Shown piece by piece: positions 1-9,107 of a stretch of DNA of 64,000 bases. The DNA comes from an uncultured Marvinbryantia sp. GTDB lineage: Bacteria; Bacillota; Clostridia; Lachnospirales; Lachnospiraceae. Both the position numbers and the translations under genes were made by a program. A model generated the notes under the pieces. That model saw only the letters and a program-made list of their open reading frames with translations. It searched no databases and was not told the DNA's origin. Where the stretch lies: NCBI GenBank assembly GCA_947630735.1, contig CANRIR010000004.1, forward strand, positions 25,222 to 89,221, written 5' to 3'. Each line of letters begins with the position of its first letter. The first letter of the stretch is position 1.

Positions 1-1
1 C

Positions 2-1465
2 TCCGGCCCGGGGGCGACCAACCTGGTGACGGGCATCGCCACGGCCTACATGGATTCCGTGCCCGTGGTGGCCATCACGGCCAACGTGGGCGTGCCGCTT
101 CTGGGAAAAGACAGCTTCCAGGAGATTGACATCGCCGGGGTTACCATGCCCATCACGAAGCACAACTATATTGTGAAGGATGTGGACAGGCTGGCGGACA
201 CGGTGCGGGACGCGTTCCGCATCGCGCAGGAGGGAAGGCCCGGCCCGGTGCTCATCGATATACCGAAGGACGTGACGGCGGCCGTCACGGAGTACACCCG
301 CGTGGAGCCGGAACCCATCGAGCGCAAGACCGACTACATCCGCGAGGCACATCTGAAGGAGGCGGTGCGCCTCATCAACCACAGCAAACGCCCGTTCATC
401 TTCGTGGGCGGCGGCGCGGTCATCTCGGACGCGGCGAAGGAGCTGAAGGAGTTTGTAGACCGGGTGCACGCTCCGGTGGGCGATTCCCTGATGGGCAAGG
501 GCGCGTTTGACGGAAGGGACGAGCGCTACACCGGCATGGTGGGCATGCACGGCACAAAGGCGTCCAACCTGGGGATCACGCAGTGCGACCTGCTGATCGC
601 CATCGGCACGCGGTTCAGCGACCGCGTGGTGGGCAACGCGAAGCGCTTTGCGCGCAAGGCCAAGATTTTGCACATCGATGTGGATCCGGCCGAGATCAAC
701 AAGAACATTCTGGTGGACTGCAGCATCCAGGGCGATGTGCGCGAGGTGTTAAAGAGGCTGAATCCCCTGATCGAGGACCACAACCACGACGAGTGGCTGG
801 CCGCGATAAAGCAGCTGAAGGAAAAATATCCTCTGAAATACGACACGAAGGGCCTCACGGGCCCCGCCGTCATCGAGGAGATCTACCGCGTCACGAAGGG
901 CGACGCTATCATGGTGACCGACGTGGGCCAGCACCAGATGTGGGCCGCGCAGTATTATAAATATAAAAAACCGCATACACTGCTGACGTCGGGCGGGCTG
1001 GGCACCATGGGCTACGGCCTGGGCGCGGCCATCGGCGCGAAGACGGGCCGCCCGGAGAAGACGGTCATCAACATCGCGGGGGACGGCTGCTTCCGCATGA
1101 ATATGAACGAGCTCGCCACGGCGGCGCGCTACAACATCCCCGTCATAGAGGTGGTCATCAACAATCACGTGCTGGGCATGGTCCGCCAGTGGCAGACCCT
1201 GTTCTACGACGAGCGCTACTCGGCCACCGTGCTGAACGACAGCGTGGACTTTGTGAAGGTGGCGGAGGCCCTGGGAGCCGCCGGCATCCGCGTGTCCGCG
1301 AAGGAGGAGCTGCGGCCGGCGCTGGAGAAGGCCCTCTCCATGGGACGCCCGGTGCTCATCGACTGCCAGATCGACCAGGACGACAAGGTGTTCCCCATGG
1401 TTCCCGCGGGCGCTCCCATCGAGGAGGCGTTCGACCAGGACGACATGGACAAGGTTGACAAATAA
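2..1465 (+). CDS. ilvB: Acetolactate synthase large subunit, 5' end missing
   Basis: Thiamine-diphosphate enzyme that condenses two pyruvates, or pyruvate and 2-oxobutyrate, in branched-chain amino acid synthesis. The reading frame is open to the window edge. Its first visible residues, SGPGATNLVTG, belong to the conserved N-terminal PYR domain, so about 75 residues including the catalytic Glu lie outside. The central FAD-type domain follows, then the C-terminal PP domain with the ThDP motif beginning GDG and ending NN about 27 residues later (visible residues about 359-387). The stop is TAA at 1463. No ilvN follows; serC starts 67 bases later. Paralogous ThDP enzymes are possible, but the fit to IlvB is very good. 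Confidence 0.93.
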   Translation, partial: SGPGATNLVTGIATAYMDSVPVVAITANVGVPLLGKDSFQEIDIAGVTMPITKHNYIVKDVDRLADTVRDAFRIAQEGRPGPVLIDIPKDVTAAVTEYTRVEPEPIERKTDYIREAHLKEAVRLINHSKRPFIFVGGGAVISDAAKELKEFVDRVHAPVGDSLMGKGAFDGRDERYTGMVGMHGTKASNLGITQCDLLIAIGTRFSDRVVGNAKRFARKAKILHIDVDPAEINKNILVDCSIQGDVREVLKRLNPLIEDHNHDEWLAAIKQLKEKYPLKYDTKGLTGPAVIEEIYRVTKGDAIMVTDVGQHQMWAAQYYKYKKPHTLLTSGGLGTMGYGLGAAIGAKTGRPEKTVINIAGDGCFRMNMNELATAARYNIPVIEVVINNHVLGMVRQWQTLFYDERYSATVLNDSVDFVKVAEALGAAGIRVSAKEELRPALEKALSMGRPVLIDCQIDQDDKVFPMVPAGAPIEEAFDQDDMDKVDK

Positions 1466-1532
1466 TTAACAAAATGGTAGAGTAGAGATGCTTTGCGGCA
1501 GGATACTGCCGATGGTTTTTGAGGAGGATATT

Positions 1533-2615
1533 ATGAAGAGAGTTTACAATTTTTCTGCGGGTCCGGCCGTTCTGCCGGAGGAAGTGCTTCGCGAGGCTGC
1601 CGAGGAGATGCTGGATTACCGCGGCAGCGGCATGTCCGTGATGGAGATGAGCCATCGCGGGGAGATTTTTGACGGCATCATCAAGGAGGCGGAGGCGGAT
1701 CTTCGGGATCTGATGAACATCCCGGACAATTACAAGGTGCTGTTTCTGCAGGGCGGCGCGTCCCAGCAGTTCGCCATGATCCCCATGAACCTGATGAAGA
1801 ACAGGGTGGCGGATTACATCGTGACGGGCCAGTGGGCGAAGAAGGCCTACGAGGAGGCAAAAAAGTACGGGAAGGTAAACAAGATCGCCTCGTCCGAGGA
1901 CAGGACGTTCTCCTACATCCCGGACTGCTCCGACCTGCCGGTCAGCGAGGACGCGGACTATGTCTATATCTGTGAGAACAACACCATCTACGGCACCAAG
2001 TTCCGGGAGCTGCCGAACACGAAGGGAAAGACCCTGGTGGCGGATGTGTCCTCCTGCTTCTTGTCCGAGCCGGTGGATGTGACCAAATACGGCGTGATCT
2101 ACGGCGGCGTGCAGAAAAACATCGGCCCCGCGGGCATGGTCATCGTCATCATCCGCGAGGATCTGATCACGGAGGATGTGCTTCCCGGCACGCCCACCAT
2201 GCTGACCTACAAGACCCACGCGGACGCGGGCTCTCTCTACAATACGCCCAACTCCTACTGCATCTACATCTGCGGCAAGGTGTTTAAATGGCTGAAGAAG
2301 ATGGGCGGCCTCTCTGTTATGAAGGAGCGCAACGAGAAGAAAGCCGCCATTCTCTATGATTTCCTGGATCACAGCAGCCTGTTCCACGGCACGGTGGAGA
2401 AGAAGGACCGCTCCCTGATGAACGTGCCGTTTGTGACGGGGGACAAAGAGCTGGACGCCAAATTTGTGAAAGAGGCGAAGGCGGCGGGATTTGAAAACCT
2501 GAAAGGCCACAGGAGCGTGGGCGGCATGCGCGCGAGCATCTACAACGCCATGCCCATCGAGGGCGTGGAGGCGCTGGTGGCGTTTATGAAGAAGTTTGAG
2601 GAGGAGAACCGGTAA
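1533..2615 (+). CDS. serC: Phosphoserine aminotransferase
   Basis: PLP enzyme that converts 3-phosphohydroxypyruvate and glutamate to O-phosphoserine, the second step of serine synthesis. It is 360 residues, the usual length. Family marks are NFSAGPA at the N-terminus, FLQGGASQQF near residue 70 and the PLP lysine in GVQKN (about K195). A longer frame starts at 1488, but ATG 1533 has a GAGGAGG ribosome site just upstream and begins with the conserved N-terminus. The stop overlaps the serA start (TAATG), so the two are translationally coupled. No convincing promoter was found in the gap after ilvB. Confidence 0.96.
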   Translation: MKRVYNFSAGPAVLPEEVLREAAEEMLDYRGSGMSVMEMSHRGEIFDGIIKEAEADLRDLMNIPDNYKVLFLQGGASQQFAMIPMNLMKNRVADYIVTGQWAKKAYEEAKKYGKVNKIASSEDRTFSYIPDCSDLPVSEDADYVYICENNTIYGTKFRELPNTKGKTLVADVSSCFLSEPVDVTKYGVIYGGVQKNIGPAGMVIVIIREDLITEDVLPGTPTMLTYKTHADAGSLYNTPNSYCIYICGKVFKWLKKMGGLSVMKERNEKKAAILYDFLDHSSLFHGTVEKKDRSLMNVPFVTGDKELDAKFVKEAKAAGFENLKGHRSVGGMRASIYNAMPIEGVEALVAFMKKFEEENR

Positions 2616-3778
2616 TGTATCATTATCACTGCTTGAATGCGATCTCCCAGGTGGGGCTGGACGGATTTACGAGCCAGTATGTAAGGACAGACAATCTCAG
2701 CGACGCGGAGGCGGTGCTGGTGCGCAGCGCGGCCATGCACGACATGGAGCTGCCGGAAGGGCTTCTGACCATCGCGCGCGCGGGCGCGGGGGTAAACAAT
2801 ATCCCGCTCACCAAGTGCGCGGATAAGGGCATCGTGGTGTTCAACACGCCCGGCGCCAACGCCAACGGCGTGAAGGAAGCGGTGCTGGCGGGCCTTCTTC
2901 TGGCCTCCCGCGATATCGTGGGCGGCATCAACTGGGTGCAGTCCGAGCGCCAGAACGACCTCATCGCCAAGGTGGCGGAGAAAGAGAAGAAAAACTTTGC
3001 CGGGCGCGAGATTTTGGGCAAGCGCCTGGGCATCATCGGTCTCGGCGCCATCGGCGTGCTGGTGGCCAACGCCGCCGCGAGGCTCGGCATGGAGGTGTAC
3101 GGCTACGATCCCTATATCTCGGTGGACGCGGCCTGGAACCTGTCCCGGGACATCCGGCACATCCGCGAGGTGGATGAGATCTACCGCGAGTGCGACTACA
3201 TTACCATTCACGTTCCTCTGATGGACAGCACGCGGAAGATGGTAAACCGCGAGGCCATTGAGAAGATGAAGGACGGCGTGGTGCTTCTGAACTTCGCCCG
3301 GGACGTCCTCGTGGACGAGGAGGCCGTCGTGGACGCCCTGCGCAGCGGGAAGATCAAAAACTATGTGAGCGATTTCCCCAACACCACCACGGCCGGCGTG
3401 CGCGGCTGCATCGTGACGCCCCATCTGGGGGCTTCCACAGAGGAGTCCGAGGACAACTGCGCGAAGATGGCGGTCAAGGAAGTGATCGACTACATCGAGA
3501 ACGGGAACATCCATCACTCCGTCAACTATCCGGACTGCGACATGGGCATCTGCAACAGCGTGTGCCGCGTGGCCATCAACCATAAAAACATCAAGAACAT
3601 GATCGGCCAGTTTGCCTCCGTCTTCGGCGAGTCGGATATGAACATCGCCAACATGGCGAACCAGAGCCGCGGCGAATATGCCTATTCCCTGTTCGACCTT
3701 GACACGCAGGTGACAGACGAGGTCATCGGCAGGATCGCGCACATTGACGGCGTGCTGAAAGTCCGTGTGATAAACTAA
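2615..3778 (+). CDS. serA: D-3-phosphoglycerate dehydrogenase with ACT domain
   Basis: NAD-dependent oxidation of 3-phosphoglycerate, the first committed step of serine synthesis. It is 387 residues: a substrate-binding domain, a Rossmann motif GLGAIG near residue 142, the catalytic Arg in NFARD (about 229), the Glu in VDEEAV and the catalytic His in TPHLGAS (about 270). The last 75 residues form an ACT domain, so serine feedback is possible. This is the short form that lacks the intervening domain of long SerA. The start codon overlaps the serC stop by one base. The dehydrogenase and aminotransferase for one pathway thus form a single unit, but no serB phosphatase is nearby. Confidence 0.95.
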   Translation: MYHYHCLNAISQVGLDGFTSQYVRTDNLSDAEAVLVRSAAMHDMELPEGLLTIARAGAGVNNIPLTKCADKGIVVFNTPGANANGVKEAVLAGLLLASRDIVGGINWVQSERQNDLIAKVAEKEKKNFAGREILGKRLGIIGLGAIGVLVANAAARLGMEVYGYDPYISVDAAWNLSRDIRHIREVDEIYRECDYITIHVPLMDSTRKMVNREAIEKMKDGVVLLNFARDVLVDEEAVVDALRSGKIKNYVSDFPNTTTAGVRGCIVTPHLGASTEESEDNCAKMAVKEVIDYIENGNIHHSVNYPDCDMGICNSVCRVAINHKNIKNMIGQFASVFGESDMNIANMANQSRGEYAYSLFDLDTQVTDEVIGRIAHIDGVLKVRVIN

Positions 3779-3803
3779 GACGGTTTGGGAAGGATAAGAG
3801 AGT

Positions 3804-5093
3804 ATGGCACAGATAAGACCGTTTCAGGGCATCTGCCCGAGAGAGGGAATGGCGGAGCAGATCGCTGCTCTGCCATATGATGTTTACAGCCGCGCGGAGG
3901 CGAAGGCGGAAGTTGCGGATAAGCCGCACAGCTTCCTGCGCATCGACCGGGCGGAGACACAGTTCGGGGACGACACCGATACCTACGCGCCCGAGGTCTA
4001 CCAGAGGGCCCACGACCTGCTGTGGGACATGGTGAAGGACGGGAGTTTCCAGAAGGATGAGCAGCCCTGCTACTATATCTATGAGCTGACCATGGACGGC
4101 CGCACGCAGACCGGCCTGGTGGCCTGCGCCTCCGTGGACGACTATCTGGACGGGACCATAGCCCGGCACGAGAACACCAGGGCCGACAAGGAGGAGGACC
4201 GCATCCGTCACGTGGACGCCTGCGACGCCCAGACGGGGCCCATCTTCCTGGCCTACCGCGCGGACGCGGCGGTGCGGGAGTGCCTGGAAAAGGGAAAAGA
4301 GCAGAAGGTCATGTTCGACTTTGTCTCCCCGGACGGCATCCGGCACCGGGGCTGGCGCATAGACGATCCGGCGCTGATAAAGCGCATCACGGATGCGTTC
4401 GCGGCCATACCGCGGCTATACATCGCGGACGGCCATCACCGCGCGGCCTCCGCTGTCAAAGTGTCCCTGCGAAGGAGAGAGGCGGACAAAGACCGTGCGG
4501 ACGGGAAGCGGGAGTACGACTATTTTCTGTCCGTGCTGTTTGCCGACGGGGAGCTTCGCATCCTGGATTACAACCGTGTGGTCCGCGACCTGAACGGGCG
4601 CACGCCGGAGGCGTTTTTAGAGGAACTGTCGGCCGTGTGCGAGATCCGGGAGCACCTGGAGAATGTGCACACCTGCGAGGGCGGCGTCTGCCGGTTTGAG
4701 CAGGCGAACACGCCGTTTCGTCCCGCACGGAAAGGGCAGATGGGCATGTACCTGAACGGCGTCTGGTATGAACTGGATTTCTGCGAGCGGGTAAAGAGCG
4801 GCGACCCGGTGGAGGGACTGGACGTGTCCATTTTGCAGCGGGAGGTGCTGGGGCCCATCCTTGGGATCGGCGATCCGAAGACGGATCGGCGCATCTCGTT
4901 TGTGGGCGGGATCCGGGGGCTTGAGGAGCTTCAGAGACGCGCGGACGCCTGCGGGGGTGTGGCGTTCGCCATGTACCCCACCTCCATGGAGGAACTGTTT
5001 GCGGTGGCGGACCGGCACCTTCTGATGCCGCCCAAATCCACCTGGTTCGAGCCGAAGCTGCGCAGCGGCCTTTTCATCCACGCGCTGCGGTGA
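3804..5093 (+). CDS. DUF1015 family protein
   Basis: A 429-residue cytoplasmic protein of the DUF1015 family. The signature is DGHHRAASA at residues 209-217, preceded by YIA. The N-terminus carries PFQGI and LPYDVYS, also typical of the family. No enzyme activity can be read from the sequence. It follows serA by 25 bases with a GGAAGGA-like ribosome site, and serC, serA and DUF1015 commonly travel together in Clostridia, so a role linked to phosphoserine or serine is an inference. The DGxHR-type motif resembles the nucleotide/phosphate loop of ParB/Srx-fold proteins, some of which are free-serine kinases. Confidence 0.88.
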   Translation: MAQIRPFQGICPREGMAEQIAALPYDVYSRAEAKAEVADKPHSFLRIDRAETQFGDDTDTYAPEVYQRAHDLLWDMVKDGSFQKDEQPCYYIYELTMDGRTQTGLVACASVDDYLDGTIARHENTRADKEEDRIRHVDACDAQTGPIFLAYRADAAVRECLEKGKEQKVMFDFVSPDGIRHRGWRIDDPALIKRITDAFAAIPRLYIADGHHRAASAVKVSLRRREADKDRADGKREYDYFLSVLFADGELRILDYNRVVRDLNGRTPEAFLEELSAVCEIREHLENVHTCEGGVCRFEQANTPFRPARKGQMGMYLNGVWYELDFCERVKSGDPVEGLDVSILQREVLGPILGIGDPKTDRRISFVGGIRGLEELQRRADACGGVAFAMYPTSMEELFAVADRHLLMPPKSTWFEPKLRSGLFIHALR

Positions 5094-5120
5094 GTATTCG
5101 GCGGAAAATGAAGTATTCTA

Positions 5121-5149
5121 TGTACAAAATGGAAAATTTATCTTATAAT
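5121..5149 (+). promoter_or_regulatory. Sigma-A type promoter of glgB
   Basis: A -35 box TGTACA (5121-5126), a 17-base spacer and a perfect -10 TATAAT (5144-5149), placed 45 bases before the glgB start. Transcription would begin near 5156. Confidence 0.7.
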
Positions 5150-5194
5150 GGGGTTAAATAACTGTGCATTTTTGCGCGGGGCAGGAGGTGTTTT

Positions 5195-7537
5195 ATGGCG
5201 GAAGACAAACTTTATGATCTCATGGATTGGGGACAGATCGAAGCGCTGGTCTACTCGGAGGAGGATGACCCGCACGCGGTCCTCGGACCGCACATCACGC
5301 AGGACGGCATCCTCATTCAGGCGTACATTCCCACGGCGGACCGCATCATAGTGCAGATCACCGGGAAGAAGGAATCCTACGAGATGACCATGGAGGATGA
5401 ATCCGGATTTTTTGCGGTGCTGCTGCCGGGGAACAAGATACCGGACTACACGCTGTATGTGATCTTTGACAACGGCACTTCGATCGAATATATTGACCCG
5501 TATGCCTACGGGCCGGTGCTGACCAAACAGGACACCGCAAAATTCAACGCGGGGATCTGCTATGATATATATGAGAAGATGGGGGCGCACCCTATAACGG
5601 TGAACGGCGTGGAGGGCATCCACTTTGCGGTTTGGGCCCCCAACGCGGTGCGCGTCAGCCTGGTGGGCGACTTTGACCTCTGGGACGGCCGGAGGCTGCC
5701 CATGCGCAGGCTGTGGGACAGCGGCATCTTTGAGCTCTTTGTGCCGGGTCTGACCGCGGGGGAGATCTACAAATACGAGATCAAGGCCAAGGGCGGCACC
5801 ACGTATCTGAAGGCGGACCCTTATGCCAACGCGGCGGAGCTCCGCCCGAACACGGCCTCCATCGTCACGGATCTGTCTAAGTTTACCTGGACGGACGGCG
5901 CCTGGATGAAGGCCCGGAAGGAGACGGACACCAAGACCCGTCCCATGGCCATCTATGAGGTGCACCTGGGCTCCTGGAAAAAACCGGACAACAAGCCGTT
6001 TTACAATTACCGCGAGTTGGCTCCCATGCTTGCGGACTATGTGAAAGACATGGGCTACACCCACATCGAACTGCTCCCCGTGATGGAGCACCCCTTCGAC
6101 GGCTCCTGGGGCTACCAGGTGACGGGCTACTACGCGCCCACCGCGCGCTACGGCACGCCGGAGGATTTCATGTTCTTCATGAACTACATGCACGAAGCCG
6201 GGATCGGCGTCATTTTAGACTGGGTGCCCGCGCATTTCCCGCGCGACACCTTCGGGCTCGCCGCGTTTGACGGCACCTGCCTGTATGAGCATCTGGACCC
6301 GCGCCAGGGGAGCCATCCCCACTGGGGCACCCTGATCTACAACTACGGCAGGCCGGAGGTGAAGAATTTCCTCATCTCCAACGCGCTGTTCTGGGCGGAT
6401 AAGTACCACGCGGACGGCATCCGCATGGACGCGGTGGCCTCCATGCTGTACCTGGACTACGGCAAGAACGACGGCGAGTGGGTGGCCAATATGTACGGCG
6501 GGAATGAAAACCTGGAGGCCGTGGAATTTTTGAAGCACCTCAATTCGGTGTTCAAAAAGCGCGGCGACGGCGCCCTGCTGATCGCGGAGGAATCCACCGC
6601 CTGGCCGAAGATCACAGGAGATCTGGACGACGGCGGCGTGGGCTTCGACTACAAGTGGAATATGGGCTGGATGAACGATTTCATCGGCTATATGTCCCTG
6701 GATCCGGTGTACCGCACCGGCGATCACGGCGGGCTTACCTTCAGCATGATCTACGCCTACAGCGAGGACTTTATCCTCACGCTGTCCCACGACGAGGTGG
6801 TGCACGGAAAATGCTCGCTCCTGAACAAAATGCCCGGGGAGCTTTCGCAGAAGTTTGCAAATCTGCGCGCGGCCTACGGCTATATGATGGCGCATCCGGG
6901 CAAGAAGCTGCTCTTTATGGGCCAGGATTTCGCACAGTACCGCGAGTGGAGCGAGGCGGCCGAGCTGGAGTGGCAGGATCTCGAAAAAGAGGAGAACAGC
7001 CGTCTGCACCATTATTACAAAGATCTGCTGTCCTTCTACCGCAGCCATCCGGCGCTTTTTGAGAAGGACTACGACCCGGACGGGTTCGAGTGGATCAACG
7101 CCATCTCGGCCAACGAAAATATGCTGGTATTCGCCAGAAAGACAGAGAAAAAAGAAGAGATGCTGCTCATTGTCTGCAACTTCTCTCCGCTGGTGTATGA
7201 GAACCACAAGATCGGGGTTCCCTATCCCGGCAAATACAAGGAGATCTTCAACAGCGACCGCGAGGAGTACGGCGGCAGCGGCTGCGTCAACCCGCGGGTA
7301 AAGCAGTCCAAAAAGGACGAGTGCGACGGCAGGGCGGATTCCATTACCGTCAAGGTGCCGCCCATGGGCATCAGCATCTTTTCCTACGCGGCGGCGGAGC
7401 CGAAGGCAGCTTCCAACAAAGCCGCCAAAAAGCAGAAGGGGAGCGCCTCCGCGTCCAAAGCCGCAAAGCCGGCAAAGGCAGCGGCGAAAAAGCCCTCCCT
7501 GAAAGAAGAACTGATCCGGAAGATGGAAGAAGACTGA
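5195..7537 (+). CDS. glgB: 1,4-alpha-glucan branching enzyme with basic C-terminal tail
   Basis: GH13 enzyme that cuts alpha-1,4 chains and rejoins them as alpha-1,6 branches in glycogen. It is 780 residues: an N-terminal domain, a CBM48-like module (IHFAVWAPNAVRVSLVGDF), then the barrel with all catalytic residues: nucleophile D412 in GIRMDAV, acid E465 in LIAEES and D533 in LSHDEVVHGK. The last 50 or so residues are an extra Ala/Lys/Ser-rich basic tail after the beta-sandwich domain, not usual for GlgB. The start has GGAGG 8 bases upstream. The gene has its own promoter and is followed by the metal sensor only 2 bases later. Confidence 0.96.
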   Translation: MAEDKLYDLMDWGQIEALVYSEEDDPHAVLGPHITQDGILIQAYIPTADRIIVQITGKKESYEMTMEDESGFFAVLLPGNKIPDYTLYVIFDNGTSIEYIDPYAYGPVLTKQDTAKFNAGICYDIYEKMGAHPITVNGVEGIHFAVWAPNAVRVSLVGDFDLWDGRRLPMRRLWDSGIFELFVPGLTAGEIYKYEIKAKGGTTYLKADPYANAAELRPNTASIVTDLSKFTWTDGAWMKARKETDTKTRPMAIYEVHLGSWKKPDNKPFYNYRELAPMLADYVKDMGYTHIELLPVMEHPFDGSWGYQVTGYYAPTARYGTPEDFMFFMNYMHEAGIGVILDWVPAHFPRDTFGLAAFDGTCLYEHLDPRQGSHPHWGTLIYNYGRPEVKNFLISNALFWADKYHADGIRMDAVASMLYLDYGKNDGEWVANMYGGNENLEAVEFLKHLNSVFKKRGDGALLIAEESTAWPKITGDLDDGGVGFDYKWNMGWMNDFIGYMSLDPVYRTGDHGGLTFSMIYAYSEDFILTLSHDEVVHGKCSLLNKMPGELSQKFANLRAAYGYMMAHPGKKLLFMGQDFAQYREWSEAAELEWQDLEKEENSRLHHYYKDLLSFYRSHPALFEKDYDPDGFEWINAISANENMLVFARKTEKKEEMLLIVCNFSPLVYENHKIGVPYPGKYKEIFNSDREEYGGSGCVNPRVKQSKKDECDGRADSITVKVPPMGISIFSYAAAEPKAASNKAAKKQKGSASASKAAKPAKAAAKKPSLKEELIRKMEED

Positions 7538-7539
7538 AC

Positions 7540-7986
7540 ATGATGGAAGAAAAAACAGCGAACCTCGGAGTACACACACATGTGCGGGAGGACGGGACCG
7601 TGTATGTGCACTCGCATGAACAGGGCGCGGAGCACGCGCACTCGCATGAACAGGGTGCGGAGCACGCACACACGCATGGACAGGGCGGGGAGCACGGTCA
7701 CGGGGGCAGGCACAGCCACACCCACGACCCGGAGCAGGTGAAGTCGGTCCTGAACCGCATTTCGCGCGCGATCGGCCACCTGGAGTCCATCAAGCGCATG
7801 GTGGAGGACGGGCGCGACTGCAGCGAGGTGCTGATCCAGCTCTCGGCAGTAAAAGCCGCGATTAACAACACGGGCAAGGTGATCCTGCAGGACCACATCC
7901 AGCACTGTCTGGTGGACGCCGTGGAGACGGGCGATATGGAGACGGTGCGCGAGCTGAATAAGGCGATCGACCGATTTATCAAATAA
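7540..7986 (+). CDS. CsoR/RcnR-family metal sensor with His-rich N-terminus
   Basis: A 148-residue member of the DUF156 metal-sensing repressors, all-helical DNA-binding proteins that release their operator on binding metal. The family core starts near residue 63 and has the classic Cys-x24-His-x3-Cys ligand pattern exactly spaced: C94, H119, C123. Ahead of it lies a 60-residue extension with 15 His residues (H12 to H62), partly built from a repeated 10-residue unit HSHEQGAEHA. ATG 7540 (MMEE) follows glgB by 2 bases; ATG 7543 is an alternative. The gene lies just upstream of the cbiMN-Q-O importer. The Cys-His-Cys set fits Cu(I) or Ni(II); the position favours Ni/Co. The operator is inferred. 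Confidence 0.88.
   Translation: MMEEKTANLGVHTHVREDGTVYVHSHEQGAEHAHSHEQGAEHAHTHGQGGEHGHGGRHSHTHDPEQVKSVLNRISRAIGHLESIKRMVEDGRDCSEVLIQLSAVKAAINNTGKVILQDHIQHCLVDAVETGDMETVRELNKAIDRFIK
7609..7698 (+). repeat. 30-bp tandem repeat encoding the His-rich segment
   Basis: Three in-frame copies of a 30-base unit (7609-7638, 7639-7668, 7669-7698) encode HSHEQGAEHA, HSHEQGAEHA and HTHGQGGEHG. The first two differ at only two bases, which suggests recent slippage-type expansion. Confidence 0.85.
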
Positions 7987-7996
7987 AAATAAAAAA

Positions 7997-8043
7997 ATAT
8001 CCCCCCGGGAGGCTTGCGAAGCCTCGGAAGGCTGCTATATAAT
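7997..8043 (+). promoter_or_regulatory. cbiMN promoter with palindrome over the -35 region
   Basis: The -10 is a perfect TATAAT (8038-8043); the best -35 is TTGCGA (8014-8019) with an 18-base spacer. A perfect inverted repeat, GAGGCTT-GCG-AAGCCTC (8009-8025), covers that -35. Just upstream lies ATATCCCCCC (7997-8006), an A/T-flanked C-tract like the half-sites bound by DUF156 repressors. The arrangement fits an operator for the sensor gene immediately upstream. Binding itself is inferred. Confidence 0.55.
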
Positions 8044-8108
8044 GCTTTCAGACAGCGGGACGCGGAGCGATCCGGGCTGATCTATGAAAAACAAAGGGGG
8101 AATCTGCG

Positions 8109-9107
8109 ATGCATATGGCGGATGCGCTGGTCACACCGGCGGTGGCGGGCACCATGTATGTCTGCTCCGCGGCGGCGGCAGCTTATTCGATAAGAAAGGT
8201 ACGGCTGGACACGGACACCAGAAAGGTGCCGGTCATGGGGATCATGGGCGCGTTTGTGTTTGCCGCCCAGATGATCAATTTCACCATACCGGGGACGGGA
8301 TCCAGCGGGCACCTGTGCGGGGGCATGCTTTTGTCTGCCCTGTTGGGACCCTGCGCGGGATTTTTGACGATGATCGGGGTGCTCCTGATCCAGTGCCTGC
8401 TGTTTGCGGACGGCGGCCTTCTGGCCCTGGGATGCAATGTGTGGAATATGGCGTTTTACGGGTGCTTTATAGGCACGCTGCTCATCTGGAAGCCCATCAT
8501 GAAAAACGGCATGACCCGGGCGAAGATCATCCTCGCGTCCATCCTGGGCTGCGTGCTGACCCTGCAGCTCGGCGCGTTCAGCGTTACCCTGGAAACCATG
8601 GCTTCCGGCATCACGGAGCTTCCGTTTGCCGCGTTCGCGGCGACCATGCAGCCCATCCATCTGGCGATCGGGTTTGTGGAAGGCCTGATCACGGCGGCCG
8701 TGCTGGTATTTGTGCATGAGGCGAGACCGGAGCTTCTGTACGGGGCGTCCGGCGAGGAGCAGAAAAAAAACCGGCTTTCTTTTCGGAAGACCCTTGCGCT
8801 GCTCGCGGCTGCGGCTGCGCTGACAGGGGGATGCTTATCCCTCGCGGCGTCGTCCCTGCCGGACGGGCTGGAGTGGTCCATCGAGCGCATCACCGGCTCC
8901 CCGGAGCTGGAATCCGCAGGCGGCATCTATCAGACGGCCGGATCGATACAGGAGTTTACCTCCCTTCTGCCGGACTATGCGTTTAAGGGTTCGGATTCGG
9001 CCCTGGGCACGGCGTTCTCCGGCATCGCGGGATGTCTGATCGTGGTGGCGGTCTGCGTGGGGGCGTGCTGTCTGTTCAAATTCTTCAGAAAGAAAAGATC
9101 GGCATGA
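8109..9107 (+). CDS. cbiM: Ni/Co ECF transporter substrate-binding membrane protein, CbiM-CbiN fusion
   Basis: Integral membrane S-component that captures Ni2+ or Co2+ for an ECF-type importer. It is 332 residues. The N-terminus MHMADAL is the metal-binding loop in which the amino terminus and His2 chelate the ion. Several hydrophobic helices follow, including LLSALLGPCAGFLTM. After about residue 225 comes a CbiN/NikN-like part with an added helix, PDGLEWS and PDYAF motifs and a last helix before KKR, so one polypeptide replaces CbiM plus CbiN. The ribosome site GGGGGA precedes ATG 8109. Its end overlaps cbiQ (ATGA). Nickel and cobalt cannot be told apart from sequence alone. Confidence 0.92.
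   Translation: MHMADALVTPAVAGTMYVCSAAAAAYSIRKVRLDTDTRKVPVMGIMGAFVFAAQMINFTIPGTGSSGHLCGGMLLSALLGPCAGFLTMIGVLLIQCLLFADGGLLALGCNVWNMAFYGCFIGTLLIWKPIMKNGMTRAKIILASILGCVLTLQLGAFSVTLETMASGITELPFAAFAATMQPIHLAIGFVEGLITAAVLVFVHEARPELLYGASGEEQKKNRLSFRKTLALLAAAAALTGGCLSLAASSLPDGLEWSIERITGSPELESAGGIYQTAGSIQEFTSLLPDYAFKGSDSALGTAFSGIAGCLIVVAVCVGACCLFKFFRKKRSA

Noticed and set aside
7987..8108. Cobalamin riboswitch before the importer
   Set aside because: The leader is only 122 bases and shows no B12-box or the usual junctions; a palindrome over the promoter explains it better.
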